DNA of 64,000 nt from Taenia hydatigena. Lineage: Eukaryota > Platyhelminthes > Cestoda > Cyclophyllidea > Taeniidae. The stretch spans positions 19,318,519 through 19,382,518 of the forward strand of contig JADWOT020000006.1 in assembly GCA_036345935.2 (NCBI GenBank), in the 5' to 3' direction. Positions 1-11,473 of this stretch are shown here, in pieces. Made by a program: the position numbers and the translations under genes. The notes below the pieces were generated by a model. That model was given only the letters and a program-made list of their open reading frames with translations, searched no databases and was not told the origin of the DNA. Every line of letters begins with the position of its first letter. The stretch's first letter is position 1.

Positions 1-1800
1 AAGCCCTGTGTTGCAACTCAAAGGGACGGCTCGAGCACTCCGATGGGAAATCGTCGAGGGGGCATCTTGTGGATTATTCATTTCGCTACCTTCAAGGGCG
101 AATTTTGATTCGGTGAATAAATTTCAACTTAACCATGTTACCTTGGTCTTTGCCAGTCATACACTTTTCTAAAAAAACCTTATACGAGGAAAGTTTATTG
201 TCTCTTAAGCAAATTACCAGTCCAGCACAGAAAGGAATAACTAATTAACAGAAAGGCTCAAAGGAAAACGTTCGTAGGCGAGCAGTTAAAGCGACTTGTA
301 AATTTATGATAGGAACACGGCCAAGCCAAGTAAAGGCTCCCGCTTGGTTATGAAAAGGGTAAATTTTGGATAAACTTGGAGTTTATAAAAAGCCTAGAAC
401 GCGAAATATCTGTGCCGTGTTTGGTAAACTGCATTTCTGTTGATAAATAACATAATATTTTTGAAAAACCTCGAAAGTTCATAATTAATCAAAGGAGCGT
501 ATATTTTCAAACTCAAAAAAAAATTTAGTGGGTGATGAGATTGCAAGGTAAAATGAAGAAAACGTAAATTCTTATTATCATTTTGATCTCAATATCAGTC
601 CACTGGTTGAACTCACTGCAATTTAAATTCACTTCATCTTCTCAAATAAACTTATTTTTCCGGCTTAGCAGTAAAGCTGTATAGGAGACATTTCCCCCAG
701 TCTTTCCTGACCATGCTAATGAAATTAAACGGATTTTGCATGAGATACAGCAACTCCATAATGTGCAGTGCCAACGCCGTGCATGCGGCTCAATGACGTC
801 GGATCTTACTTCTAAATTTTAGGTAGCATTTGACGCATATGAAGTGGAAGTGACGCATCGCCCTCTTTTTTCGCGCTTTGTAGGTCATCTGCATCGTCGT
901 CGCCTCCGATGACGCCTTTTGGCACTGATGGCAACTTTTGTTGTGAATTGAGGAGAGAGCCCAATTTAGTGACATCTGTGACTACCATCTGGTGGTAGGG
1001 TGTGGATTTACAAATGGCTCATGATTGCAACTTCGTGCTAAATGCGGGATCTTTGAGTAACACCCTGCTTCGATCTCGTGGAGCTTGGCAGCACACTGAT
1101 CAGAGTAGTGAATGGCAGCACACTCTATCCACCGATTAGGATGAGGGCTGACACTCAGTGAAAACACCGTATACGCCTTTAACGAGGGCAGAGGACTGCA
1201 TAACCCAACAGAACCTTTCGAAAACACGATTAGTTTTGTAGATTAAAGGGAATTGGGCAAAGGTGACAACATAAAATTTTGGCAGATTTCTCCCCATGCT
1301 GAGGTAAGTGGAGACGTCACTTCGAAGATTACATTTTTGCCTTGATGTGACGAGAACTGAGAGGACGAGGAAGGAAGGAAGGAAGGAAGGGAGGAAGGGG
1401 TGCGGCGGGTGAATAAATTCATGCCAAATGAAAGACTGTTGCGAGAGAAAGAAGGAAAACCGAATGGCAAACTAGCTCCTTACTAACCTGTATTTTCTCG
1501 GCTGTAGCTTTGTTGTTGCATTGGTGGTGTTTCAGCCATTCTACTGTATTCGTTCTGTATATGAAAAAAGCCAACTTTATTCCTTTGCAAATGGCTACTT
1601 TTTAATGCCCATTTAAAACTCAATCTGATGCAAAATATACCCCAACTTTGGTAGTCAAAAAAGTGCTATGCATCGTTTTTTTATCTGAAATAGGCCTCAC
1701 TAAGCAAGCGCAACGTGTAAACGTCTTCTGAGTTTTTTCGCATGAACTCAATAAGGCGTCTTATGTAGTACGAAACCCTAATAAAGGAAAACAAATTAGC
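1..1800. other. Left-edge non-coding stretch
   Basis: I see no gene supported by homology here. A (GGAA)n-type purine tract lies near 1372-1398. One short open stretch on the minus strand (about 804-917, acidic, ending in TAG) follows an AG acceptor but has no recognisable motif. Part of this stretch may be the 3' untranslated region of the LASP-like gene, whose stop codon is at 1801-1803. Confidence 0.5.
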
Positions 1801-4800
1801 TTAAGCTGCTACAATTTCTTGGAGAAGAAGGGCTGCACCTACACCATGTTCGAAGGACATTTGACCCTCGGGAAGGGCCGCTTGTCGGCCCCTTGAAAGC
1901 TCGTAGTCTCTGTGGTATTGTATCTAATAAGATAGGACGAAAAAAACAAAGCCCTAGTGAAAATCATGGGTGTTTTATCTAAAAATAGGGAATAATTCGC
2001 TGAGCATTATTCAATGAAAAGTTACCATTCAATAACTTGATAACTATGGTCCATTAAAGGGACGAACTTTTTTCTAATTCATTAAGCAGTACGAAACGTT
2101 TGGATAGGATGAAATATGGTTCATCAAAAGAAGGCATGAAATCAAACAAATAAATAAATAAAAGAAGACTTTAAAGGTCTTGCACGTGACTCAAATAGCT
2201 TGAGCACGATAATCAAATTCAGAGATATTCAACGAGCTATTACGTGTGGTGGATGGAGTTTGATAAGAGAGGCTTAAAGATGCCTCACTGAATGCGTGAA
2301 GTAGCAATACATTTGCTCCTTCAATGCCAAATCGGAAGAACAAATAATCTAAACGTGCGAGAGGTCGATCTTGGCGAAATACGTCGGCAACTACAAATAA
2401 TTGGTTCTTGCTTACATACCTTTTTGTCAGCTCCCTTGTTTAGGATAAAAAACCCAAAAATCGAGTACTTCACACTTAAGGTCCCAATATCTCCCACACA
2501 GCCTTCTGAAAATCACATATTTTGCTAACCGAGAAGCTAAAACAACACTCTGCCACAAGTTGCTACAAACAAGTTCGCTCGACTTTCCATCTCTGTGGAT
2601 AAATGAAGGAATGAGTTATTAACACTCGACACGGTGATGTGTCGATTTACCTTACTCTGTGGTTGCTGATTAACAATAATTTTTTTAGCTGAAACAAGTG
2701 AATGAATAGTTTGCGAGACGACCATAACGTATTTTGAAAGGGGATGGGTGTTTCCAAATTCAGTCACCAACTTTGTATAGCAAAATTAGTTGATTCAAAA
2801 GTAATTCCTGTAATTGATAATTTCTGCTCAAAATAGTAAAAAAATTCATTTTCTGAAGCTTTCTGGGAGAAGAACACCTCTTGAGGCATGGCATCGTCAG
2901 AAAAGCATCTTTTGGTCATGATGTTTAAAGTCTGACGAAATGAGATCAGGGTAAAAATGGTATTTTTATTATAAAGAGTTTATAAGGGCGCTTTGATTTT
3001 TGCTTAACCGTCTCCGTAGATTGTGCCTCAGGTTTGCGTCATGGCTCTCTGATCAGGCCACAGATCCTCCAACTTTCTCGTCGCCCGTCTGTAATAGAGC
3101 GTTTTTGTTACTACGCCGACTTATTGCGACCTCAGGAAAGAAGAGGCGCTCTTCAAGCATTCGATGAATGCTTAAAAATGGTGCCCTACTCTGAAACATA
3201 GTCTTCTGATCATGCTCTTCTGCACTGATTAAATCTTCAGCTACGACTCAATAAAATGCAGATATCATCTTCACAAAAAACGTAATTTTCGGCTAGTTTA
3301 GAGCCATTATTCTAACTATCTACACTCTAAATTAATAAATAGTTTATTGAAAAAACGAATGGAGATGTTATCCGTTTATCGTATTATCACGACTAATGAC
3401 TTCGTCCACGCACAGTACTGCAGTTTGACACCTTCTTACACGTCCAACACTCAAGTTCCCTTTTTAAACAGTCCGTATACATCAATATGTTATTATCTAA
3501 CCAACTATTCCGGAGAAATCTGCCTTAAAATAAAGAAGAAACTAATTCCCTAAAAAATTTGACAATATATTTTTTTGTCATTTTAAGCGCCTTTGAAAGC
3601 CTCTTCCCACGCACTACCAAATCGCGCCAATTATTCGACTAACTGCGACTTATATGCACACACCCCACACACACATGATTAAATGGCCCCATCATATGAC
3701 ACCGCTTGCGAAGTGTTCCCATCCAAGTGGGAACTCACCTTACTCATATTCTTGGTGTTTATTGCAACCTGTTGCATCTCGGGAGTGTCATTGACTTGAG
3801 TAAAGGACTTTGACAGTGGATAGTGGCTAAAAAAGTAAAATAGGTTATTACAAACCTTGTGTGGGAACCACATTGCCTTGATCCAAAGTACTCGCCAGCT
3901 TGATGGACTGATATTCTAGCCAACACTGCTAGAAGCATATGATAGTTACAAAATGTATGGAACCATTCTTCACCCAGACTACGCAATAGTTTCATGCTAA
4001 GTGGATGGCGGTAAGTACATATAGGTGCATTAGACCAAAACTGATCTTCTAAAAGGATGATTAATTGGTTGTGTGTGTGTGTGTACTTAGATGTTGGGTA
4101 GAGGCTTAAATGAAGTGTTCAACTTACACATTACAGTAGGGTTTTCCACGGTGTCCTTTAAAATTGTGTATTCCAAGGATCTTATTGCATACTTGACATC
4201 GGAAACACGATTTGTGCCACAACTAAGCAACAATAAAACCAGCGTTAGTCTAGCAAAAACATCTAACCCATCGCTAAAAGCATAATATCACCTGCATTAA
4301 TAGTTAGATGACACAATAGGTAACTCGAATTTTTGCATTTTTATTGACAAGTATTGTTCTTAAAAAGTACTCAGTCTAATAAATTTCTCTAACAGGGTAG
4401 AAATCTCCATGGTTTTTCCATCATAAGCGGCTCCTTAATCGATAGGGTTTTGCAATAGGATAAATACCTAACAATTCAAAATTAAACGCGCCAGAAAAAT
4501 TAAAGAAAACTACTTATTAAACATAAACAAGACCAGAAGTCATGCTTCATAGCGATTGAATGTGTTAAGCACCATAACTTATCAAAGTGAACCAAAAACT
4601 ACATTGTGGAGTCTTAAACTATTTTAACGCAAAGCATAAGCAGCAATTTAACAAAAGCTCTTTATTATTGTCTTTAATACGTTGCTTCATGCGTGCCGTA
4701 GTCAGGTTTTATCGTAGTAGTTTTGTGAGGATTGAGAAACCGTTGTGGACAGTAATGCACAGCCGACTGGGTCGATTCATAACTAATTGTAAACCAAGGT

Positions 4801-5036
4801 TAGCCTTATTGCAGTAGCTTTGATTAACACAAATAAAATCATTTTGCGGACAAATTTGCTACTGAATGACATTTTGCTCATCGTATAAAGAAAACTTTCT
4901 CAAACCAGTAAAAATGCAAAACAAACCCAAAAAATGGTAGAAAATAACCCAACAATTCCAAGTCTACCTTGTCTAAGCATCTAATTTCCTCCGTGGGATA
5001 AACGGTTCTACCGCAAGCACCACACTCCCGATCCAT
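1801..5036 (-). CDS. LASP-like LIM and nebulin-repeat protein, no SH3
   Basis: Five exons on the minus strand: 5036-4968, 4222-4128, 3826-3739, 2770-2651, 1923-1801. All junctions are GT-AG and phase-consistent, giving 164 residues. The LIM domain (residues 5-56) has full zinc spacing: C5, C8, H26, C29, C32, C35, C53, H56. It starts MDRECGACGRTVYPTEE, close to the LASP N-terminus. Residues 58-84 (SKSFTQVNDTPEMQQV...) match the LASP LIM-to-nebulin junction. Two further segments (85-124, containing VTEF and AKKIIVNQQPQSK; 125-164, starting IQYHRDYELSRG) look like degenerate nebulin repeats. LASP-family proteins bind actin and cap or crosslink filaments at adhesions and in muscle. Family members normally end in an SH3 domain, but here the frame stops after IVAA and I find no SH3 downstream. 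Exons 1-3 are secure, exons 4-5 slightly less so. An alternatively spliced SH3 exon beyond the left edge is possible. Confidence 0.8.
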
Positions 5037-5345
5037 GTGCATACACCGAGGTCAATTAAAAAGTGACCAAAGCAAACCCATAAACTGTTATATGCAGCTT
5101 TTGGATAATTTAAACAAAAGGTCGCTAAAGGGAAGACTTGAAATTCGCAGAAGTCAACAGACATAGATGTGTCTTTACACAAGAACTTTGATTTTTAAAT
5201 TAAAATGTATCATGATGCATTAAACCCGTGCATCTCACCATTGGCGAATTGTTTAGAACATATCGCTTCCCTGCAGTTGATTATAATTGTGCATAATTAA
5301 ATTATTCAAAGACAAACATATAGCAGTATCAATAGTTATATTTGT
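5037..5345. other. Spacer upstream of LASP-like gene
   Basis: AT-rich sequence upstream of the LASP-like start codon. It would hold the 5' UTR and promoter of that minus-strand gene. I recognise no specific element in it. Confidence 0.4.
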
Positions 5346-5528
5346 TGTAGTACTTTGTTTGTTGGAACTACCGGTTTCGGTCAAGGTCACAGAGGTGGCC
5401 GTACTGCTTAACCGCGTGGGCTGGCCTCCGGGCCATGCCAGCAGCCTATTTCCCTCTGTCCGTTGAATACATATTCTACCCTAGCATTATGCCTTCTTTT
5501 GCCTTCGAGGAAGCCTCAGGACGCTGCA
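5346..5528 (+). mobile_element. LTR-like repeat, copy A
   Basis: A 183-bp unit starting TGTAGTACTTTG and ending GGACGCTGCA, with a G/C-rich core containing GGGCCATGCCAGCAGC. The same unit recurs six more times within 2.3 kb. The flanks TTTGT and TTTTT could be a decayed 5-bp duplication. The orientation label is arbitrary; + means the unit reads TGTAGT... on the given strand. TG...CA ends and the length fit a solo LTR or the LTR of a TRIM-type (non-autonomous miniature) retrotransposon. Confidence 0.6.
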
Positions 5529-5604
5529 TTTTTAGTTTTAAAATATTTCTAGGTTTTATACTTGCGATTTTTCCGTCACCAAGTGCCCATATCTAAATAG
5601 CCCC

Positions 5605-5770
5605 TGTATAGTACTTTGTTTGAACTACCGGTTTCGGTCAGGGTTACAAGGGGTGGTCATCTTGCCATAGCTGCGTGGGCTGGTCTCCAGGCCATGCCAG
5701 CAGCTTATTTTCCTTTGCCCGTTGAATATTCGGCCTTCTTTTGCCTTCAAGGGAGCCTTGGGACGCTGCA
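5605..5770 (+). mobile_element. LTR-like repeat, copy B
   Basis: Second direct copy, slightly shortened by an internal deletion near the CCTAGCATTATGCC segment. It lies 76 bp after copy A in the same orientation. Copies A and B could therefore be the two LTRs of one TRIM element with a very short internal region, or independent insertions. Confidence 0.6.
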
Positions 5771-5950
5771 CCCTGCACACTGCCTGCTAATTCCAAAATC
5801 CTTTAATTTCAATAAGACAATGCAGTCTTTAAAAAGACTGACATGTTAAAAATTTTTAAATGGCAAATGCAGTACCTATGGTTTCAAATGTATCCTGTAT
5901 GCGAGAGGTGGGGAGACAGTTTTAGCTCAGTTATAAGGAAGCAATGTAAT

Positions 5951-6136
5951 TGTAGCGTCCCGAGGCCCCTTTGAAGGCAAAAGAAAACAGAATGCTCGAG
6001 TAGAATATATATTTAACGGACAGAGGGAAATAAGCTGCTGCCATGGCCCGGAGGCCAGCCTACGCAGCTAGGGCAATATGGCGACCTCTCTGTCACCCTG
6101 ATCAAAACCGGTAGCTCTAACAAACAAAGCACTACA
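5951..6136 (-). mobile_element. LTR-like repeat, copy C, with 5-bp TSD
   Basis: An inverted copy, 186 bp, from TGTAGCGTCCCGAGG to AAAGCACTACA. It is flanked on both sides by GTAAT (5946-5950 and 6137-6141), a perfect 5-bp target-site duplication. The TGTAG...CTACA ends plus the duplication define the element boundaries and are the strongest evidence that this family moved by integrase-type insertion. I see no coding capacity. Confidence 0.75.
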
Positions 6137-6179
6137 GTAATACTTGTTTGTTATGACTATCGTTTTTGCTCACCAGGGT

Positions 6180-6362
6180 TGTAATGCTTTGTTTGTTTGA
6201 ACTTCCGACTTTGGCTAGGGTCGCAGAGGTGGCCATATTGTTCTAGCTGTGTGGGCTAGCCTCCGGGCCATGCCAGAAACTCATATCCTCTGCCTGTTGA
6301 ATATATGTATTCTATCATAGTACAATACCTTTTTTGCCTTGAGAGATCCTTGGGACGCTATA
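6180..6362 (+). mobile_element. LTR-like repeat, copy D
   Basis: Diverged direct copy beginning TGTAATGCTTTG and ending GGGACGCTATA. The conserved core CTCCGGGCCATGCCAG is intact. Copy E follows it almost immediately, in the same orientation. Confidence 0.55.
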
Positions 6363-6364
6363 GT

Positions 6365-6501
6365 TGTAACGTTATTGCCTTAGCCGGGTAGACTGGCCCC
6401 TGGGCCATGGTAGCAGCTTCGTTCTCTCGAATTGCTTAATATCTATATTCTGCCCTAGTATTATGCCTTTTTTGCCTTCAAGGTGTTCTCAGGACGCTAC
6501 A
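6365..6501 (+). mobile_element. LTR-like repeat, copy E, truncated
   Basis: Direct copy that starts TGTAACG, lacks roughly 45-50 bp of the left half and ends AGGACGCTACA. The core reads CCTGGGCCATGGTAGCAG. It is near-tandem with copy D. Confidence 0.5.
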
Positions 6502-6645
6502 AGCGGTTTAATTCTTCTCAGATAGTCTTACCCTCTCATATAAGGGGCAGCTAAAGAAAAGAATGGAAAAGAAAGATTTCTGCAACGAGCAAACTTGTTT
6601 AGTAGGGAAAACTTAATCATTTCGAAAAAAAATTATAGAATCTTT

Positions 6646-6818
6646 TGTAGCGCCTTGAGACCTTTCTGGATGTAAAAGAAACCGAAACACTAGAGCAGAG
6701 TATGTATTCGGCAAAAAATGATTTGAGCTGTTAGCATACGTCGGAGGTCAGTTTACCCAACACGGCAAAGCGGCCACCTAGGATCTTAAAGTTAGCAGTC
6801 AAACAAACAAATCATTAC
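6646..6818 (-). mobile_element. LTR-like repeat, copy F, degraded
   Basis: Inverted, strongly diverged copy from TGTAGCGCCTTGAGACC to CAAACAAATCATTAC. The order of recognisable blocks matches copy C, but the GGCC core is mutated. No target-site duplication is visible. Confidence 0.5.
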
Positions 6819-7361
6819 GCCCTTGTTTCAGATACAGCAATTTCTTGTCAGCTTCTAAAAGTATTTACTGATTTACCGACTTTGAATTAAGAGCGTGTCT
6901 TTCTGTGCCTTTTTGGACTAATATTTTTCTATTATTGACTGGTAAGAACAAGCTGCTTCTCCGATTTGAATTGTAAGCAAGTGCTGCTGCATCTCTAATT
7001 TCTATTAGATGTTGTTGGATGTTTGTTGTTAAAATAAGTTATATACGTCTTCAAGAGGATGCAAGAATTGCATATTACGCCTTATTTTTTGGACCCGCGC
7101 TTGAATAGGAGGAGACTTGGAATTTCTTTATCGTACAACTACTTATTAGTATTACCCCCAGCCACGCCGGTCTTCTTAGCATTTATGCCCACAAATTTTA
7201 TGTCTGCTAATATGCCTTAAATTTTGGTGGTATATGCATATTTCTAAATTAATAGGTTAGTTTTCTAGTCCATTTTTGATATTGCAGGCACTAAATTAGC
7301 CGTATTTGTGCTCCCGCTGTGTTGCGTCCCTTCAAAAGGAGTTGTAGGCGTTAAACTTCTT

Positions 7362-7600
7362 TGTAGCGCTTTTGAGACTTTTTGAGACAAGAAAAGGAAC
7401 ACGGTACCTTGGCAAAAGATATAACTAATATCCAGTAGGGTTTGAGACTACTATCATCGTAGTATCCCATGGCAGAATACGTATATTTAATATTCAGAGG
7501 AAACAAAGCTACTGGCATAGATCGGATGCCAGCCCACGCGGCCAGATCAATGTAGCCACCTCTGTGACCGAAATCAGCAGACAACAAACAGAGTATTACA
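7362..7600 (-). mobile_element. LTR-like repeat, copy G, with internal insertion
   Basis: Inverted copy from TGTAGCGCTTTTGAGAC to GAGTATTACA, 239 bp. It is about 50 bp longer than the other copies because of extra sequence in the first half (around 7400-7455). The 3' half (ATGCCAGCCCACGCGGCC) is well conserved. Confidence 0.55.
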
Positions 7601-7937
7601 ATCATGGCCTGAATTCAGCTTTCTTGATAAGTGCTAGATGGCGCATACTTAATGCCTAATTTAACAACAATTCGAGTTATGCAACTCACCTGTTACCTCC
7701 TTGTACGTCAACATTTTATTGGCTTCGATCCTATGACTCGCTGACTTCCTGAGGACGCAGAATACTGCTTTGGTATACCTGGCTGTTATCTTTAAAGCTT
7801 GCCTGGTTGTTACAAAAAGATTTTAGTCTAGATTTGCATCCGTTTGGTTTTTATGCCTACTCTCTTTTAATGTCGGTAATTTGTTTTAACTTACATTTAT
7901 AGTCCGCAATATAACTGGTTGTTTTTTGTTGACCTTG
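7601..7937. other. Spacer upstream of UCK-like gene
   Basis: AT-rich sequence between the last LTR-like repeat and the UCK-like start codon. It presumably includes that gene's 5' UTR. I see no specific promoter motif. Confidence 0.4.
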
Positions 7938-8901
<964 letters not shown>

Positions 8902-11473
8902 CTTTTCTCCTTGTCTGGTTTGCATTGGAGCTTTACCATCAATAATCATTGTATGATCGTTTATCCCTCTTGTTAATTTTGCCTATTTCTAATACTCTCC
9001 TCTTTGGTCTGTTTGTTGCGGTTACTCCTACCTACTCCACCTTGCTTCTTGTTAGATTGGCTATTTTATTTTTTTGCTAACCGCATGTGTGAATGCGTCT
9101 CAGCTATTTTCACTTAGTGGCTTTGCATAAAAGAATTAATTTGTGGAATTGTTCCTCACTACCCAGACTTACCTTGTGAGGACTTAAAATGGGTATATTT
9201 CAATTTATAACTTTGGTGCCCATTGTAAATGTTTAGATTTGAAGATAATGGCTACTTGCGAGTGATAGGTGAGTCACATGACGAATTTGTATTCAAGTCA
9301 TTGTATTACCCACCCAAGATTGAAGGCCTCGATTCTGCGAAATTGGATTACCACGATTGCTGCTGGGCTTAACCAGCACAATAAGGGTGTTGCGCTACTC
9401 TGGTGTGGTACCAACTCTTATCAGGTTTTTGCTAGATTCGAAGTGTGATCATTGTTTGAAACGCAAACATTCCGCGTCTTTACTATTTCGGCTTTTGTCG
9501 GTCTGTTTGCGGTATGACTCGGTTATTATGGAGCAGCAGAGAGCAGGTATCACAGTGTGTGACGTTCGGAACCAAGTTAGGAGGTCGGCGTGTTGTACAT
9601 ACGTCAAGGCGCGAGGCCAGCTAAATTGATGAAGGAAATTGGTAGAGTAAAGCTATACTTTTGGTCGAAGGGGATTTTGACTTTTGTTTAGTGACCGCAT
9701 CGGTGGTGTAAGGTCACTTTGGCAGTCTTCCAGTCCTTTCATAAGTTTGCGGTAGAGCCGCAATGGAGATCGCGAAGTACTAACAGTAATTGTTATGTAT
9801 TTCAGCCCCTTTTGCCCTCGTCCAGGTTTCCCTATTTTAAATTATTGCCGAGCGATACTTGGTGATTCTCATTGCTCATACTTTGATTCATGCGTGGCAC
9901 TTGGTTGCTTCGTCGATGTTCCCGTCACCGTTGCCTCTGCAGGATCGGTTGCTCGTCTTGCTATAGCCTTCCTCCTCCTTGCTAATTCTGGGTCGCGTTG
10001 GGTCACAACACAAGCCACAATGAACACGGTTCTCTACTCGATTTCACCATGTTATACACGTGCCGCCTTCTCTTTCAACAACCAAATACATTGTTTTTCC
10101 TCTCAAGTAGGGAAAGACATTTGGCAGTTTATCTTGAGAGCACAGTGATTACGACAACACTTCTACCCCTCTCTGACTGTTCCCAAAAAAGTGCATTTAA
10201 CTGCAAGTCTAAATAATTCGGCTACAGTTGAGCTAAGGTAGTAGTCGTCGTCATGTGGTCGACCAACTTATTGCCCAACTCCAAGTCACCATCTCTAGGT
10301 TGGTGCAATAAGCAAGATTTTATCAACGGCAACAATAAATTCCGTGTTTTGTGTCAGCCCAAACTGGTGCGCTTAAGTTCATTGGAGTGTTCGAATTCCT
10401 TCACAATAATTGTCCGGTTTTCCGACCTAAATTTGAAGCCTGACAACTGAACTTCGGGCGCTGATTGGCTGTCCACACGTTACTAATGCAAAGTTTGTCA
10501 AACCGACCGATTGTATGCAACTTAAACATGTGGATGTACTTTGGAGGTAAGGTTACATGGAATTCTCGCTCATGCGTTATCTTAACGCATGGATTTGGAG
10601 GAGGTCTGCTACTCGTGAACTTATAAGTAGCGCTGCTTCAACTAATACCCCCGAAAATCGCTTACTCTAGTCAGTTTTTTTTTTTGTTTGAAGAGCGATG
10701 TTTCCAACGCTTTTGCAGTTTTTTGACATGACATCCGTTGAGGTTGACCTAGAAGATCCACCTAGCTTAACAATGTCGATCAACACACCAGGCCAGAGAT
10801 CAATATCATTGACACTTGGTAATGAGAAAAAGTTATCTTTGGATGGCTAAATAACTTGCAATGAGAGATGGTTTCGGCAGGTTTTGCATCGTTAACCGCT
10901 CACGCTTCAAAGCTCGCATCTAGTTTGCCGAGGCCGCTTTGCTTGTGTGCATATGTGTGGTGGACGTCAACCGGAAGTATTAACAGCCAATCACAGTCGA
11001 CGGTGAGACTGAGCTACCCGACACAAATTGATGCACCTCGAAGGTGAGCGATGCAAGTTTCATCAGACGCAGCCAGGACCAGTCAGTTTGTTAATAGAGA
11101 GTACTAGCCCGTCCCAGATGCAACGCATGTCACAACACTGGACACCACAGAGCCGACTCGTTATAAATGCGCATTGGGATTGAATGGGGAGGTATACCAC
11201 CCCGCCCCATCCTCCCTTGAATTTCTCCTGTGGCAGCTCTCCAGTATATTACCTATTTGACTCGAGCAGTGCCTAAGTTAGAGTGGTTCTTGTGACGCTT
11301 CACTATGACAATGTTTTCGATGGAATGTTATGCTTGATGGTTCTAGAAAGCCACAAAATAATTTCAAAATTTGTTCAAAGACGACAAAATTTCACTAAAC
11401 TGGGGTGCCGACCATTAAGTGCAGCTAATTGTGGCAGAATCATCTTTCAAAACGAAACATTTTGACTGTAAAA
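8902..11473. other. Intergenic, convergent 3' ends of UCK-like and SLC1-like
   Basis: About 2.6 kb between the stop codons of two convergent genes. It should hold both 3' UTRs. Open stretches on the plus strand at 9357-9629 and 9795-10148 have no family motif and no clear splice context, so I do not call them genes. A poly-T run lies at about 10676-10685. Confidence 0.4.

Noticed and set aside
804..917. Acidic open segment on the minus strand, considered as a last exon of the LASP-like gene
   Set aside because: The LASP-like frame already ends at 1801 and the segment has no SH3 or nebulin similarity.
9795..10148. 117-residue open frame, plus strand
   Set aside because: No recognisable domain or splice context, and it sits where the 3' UTRs of two convergent genes should be.
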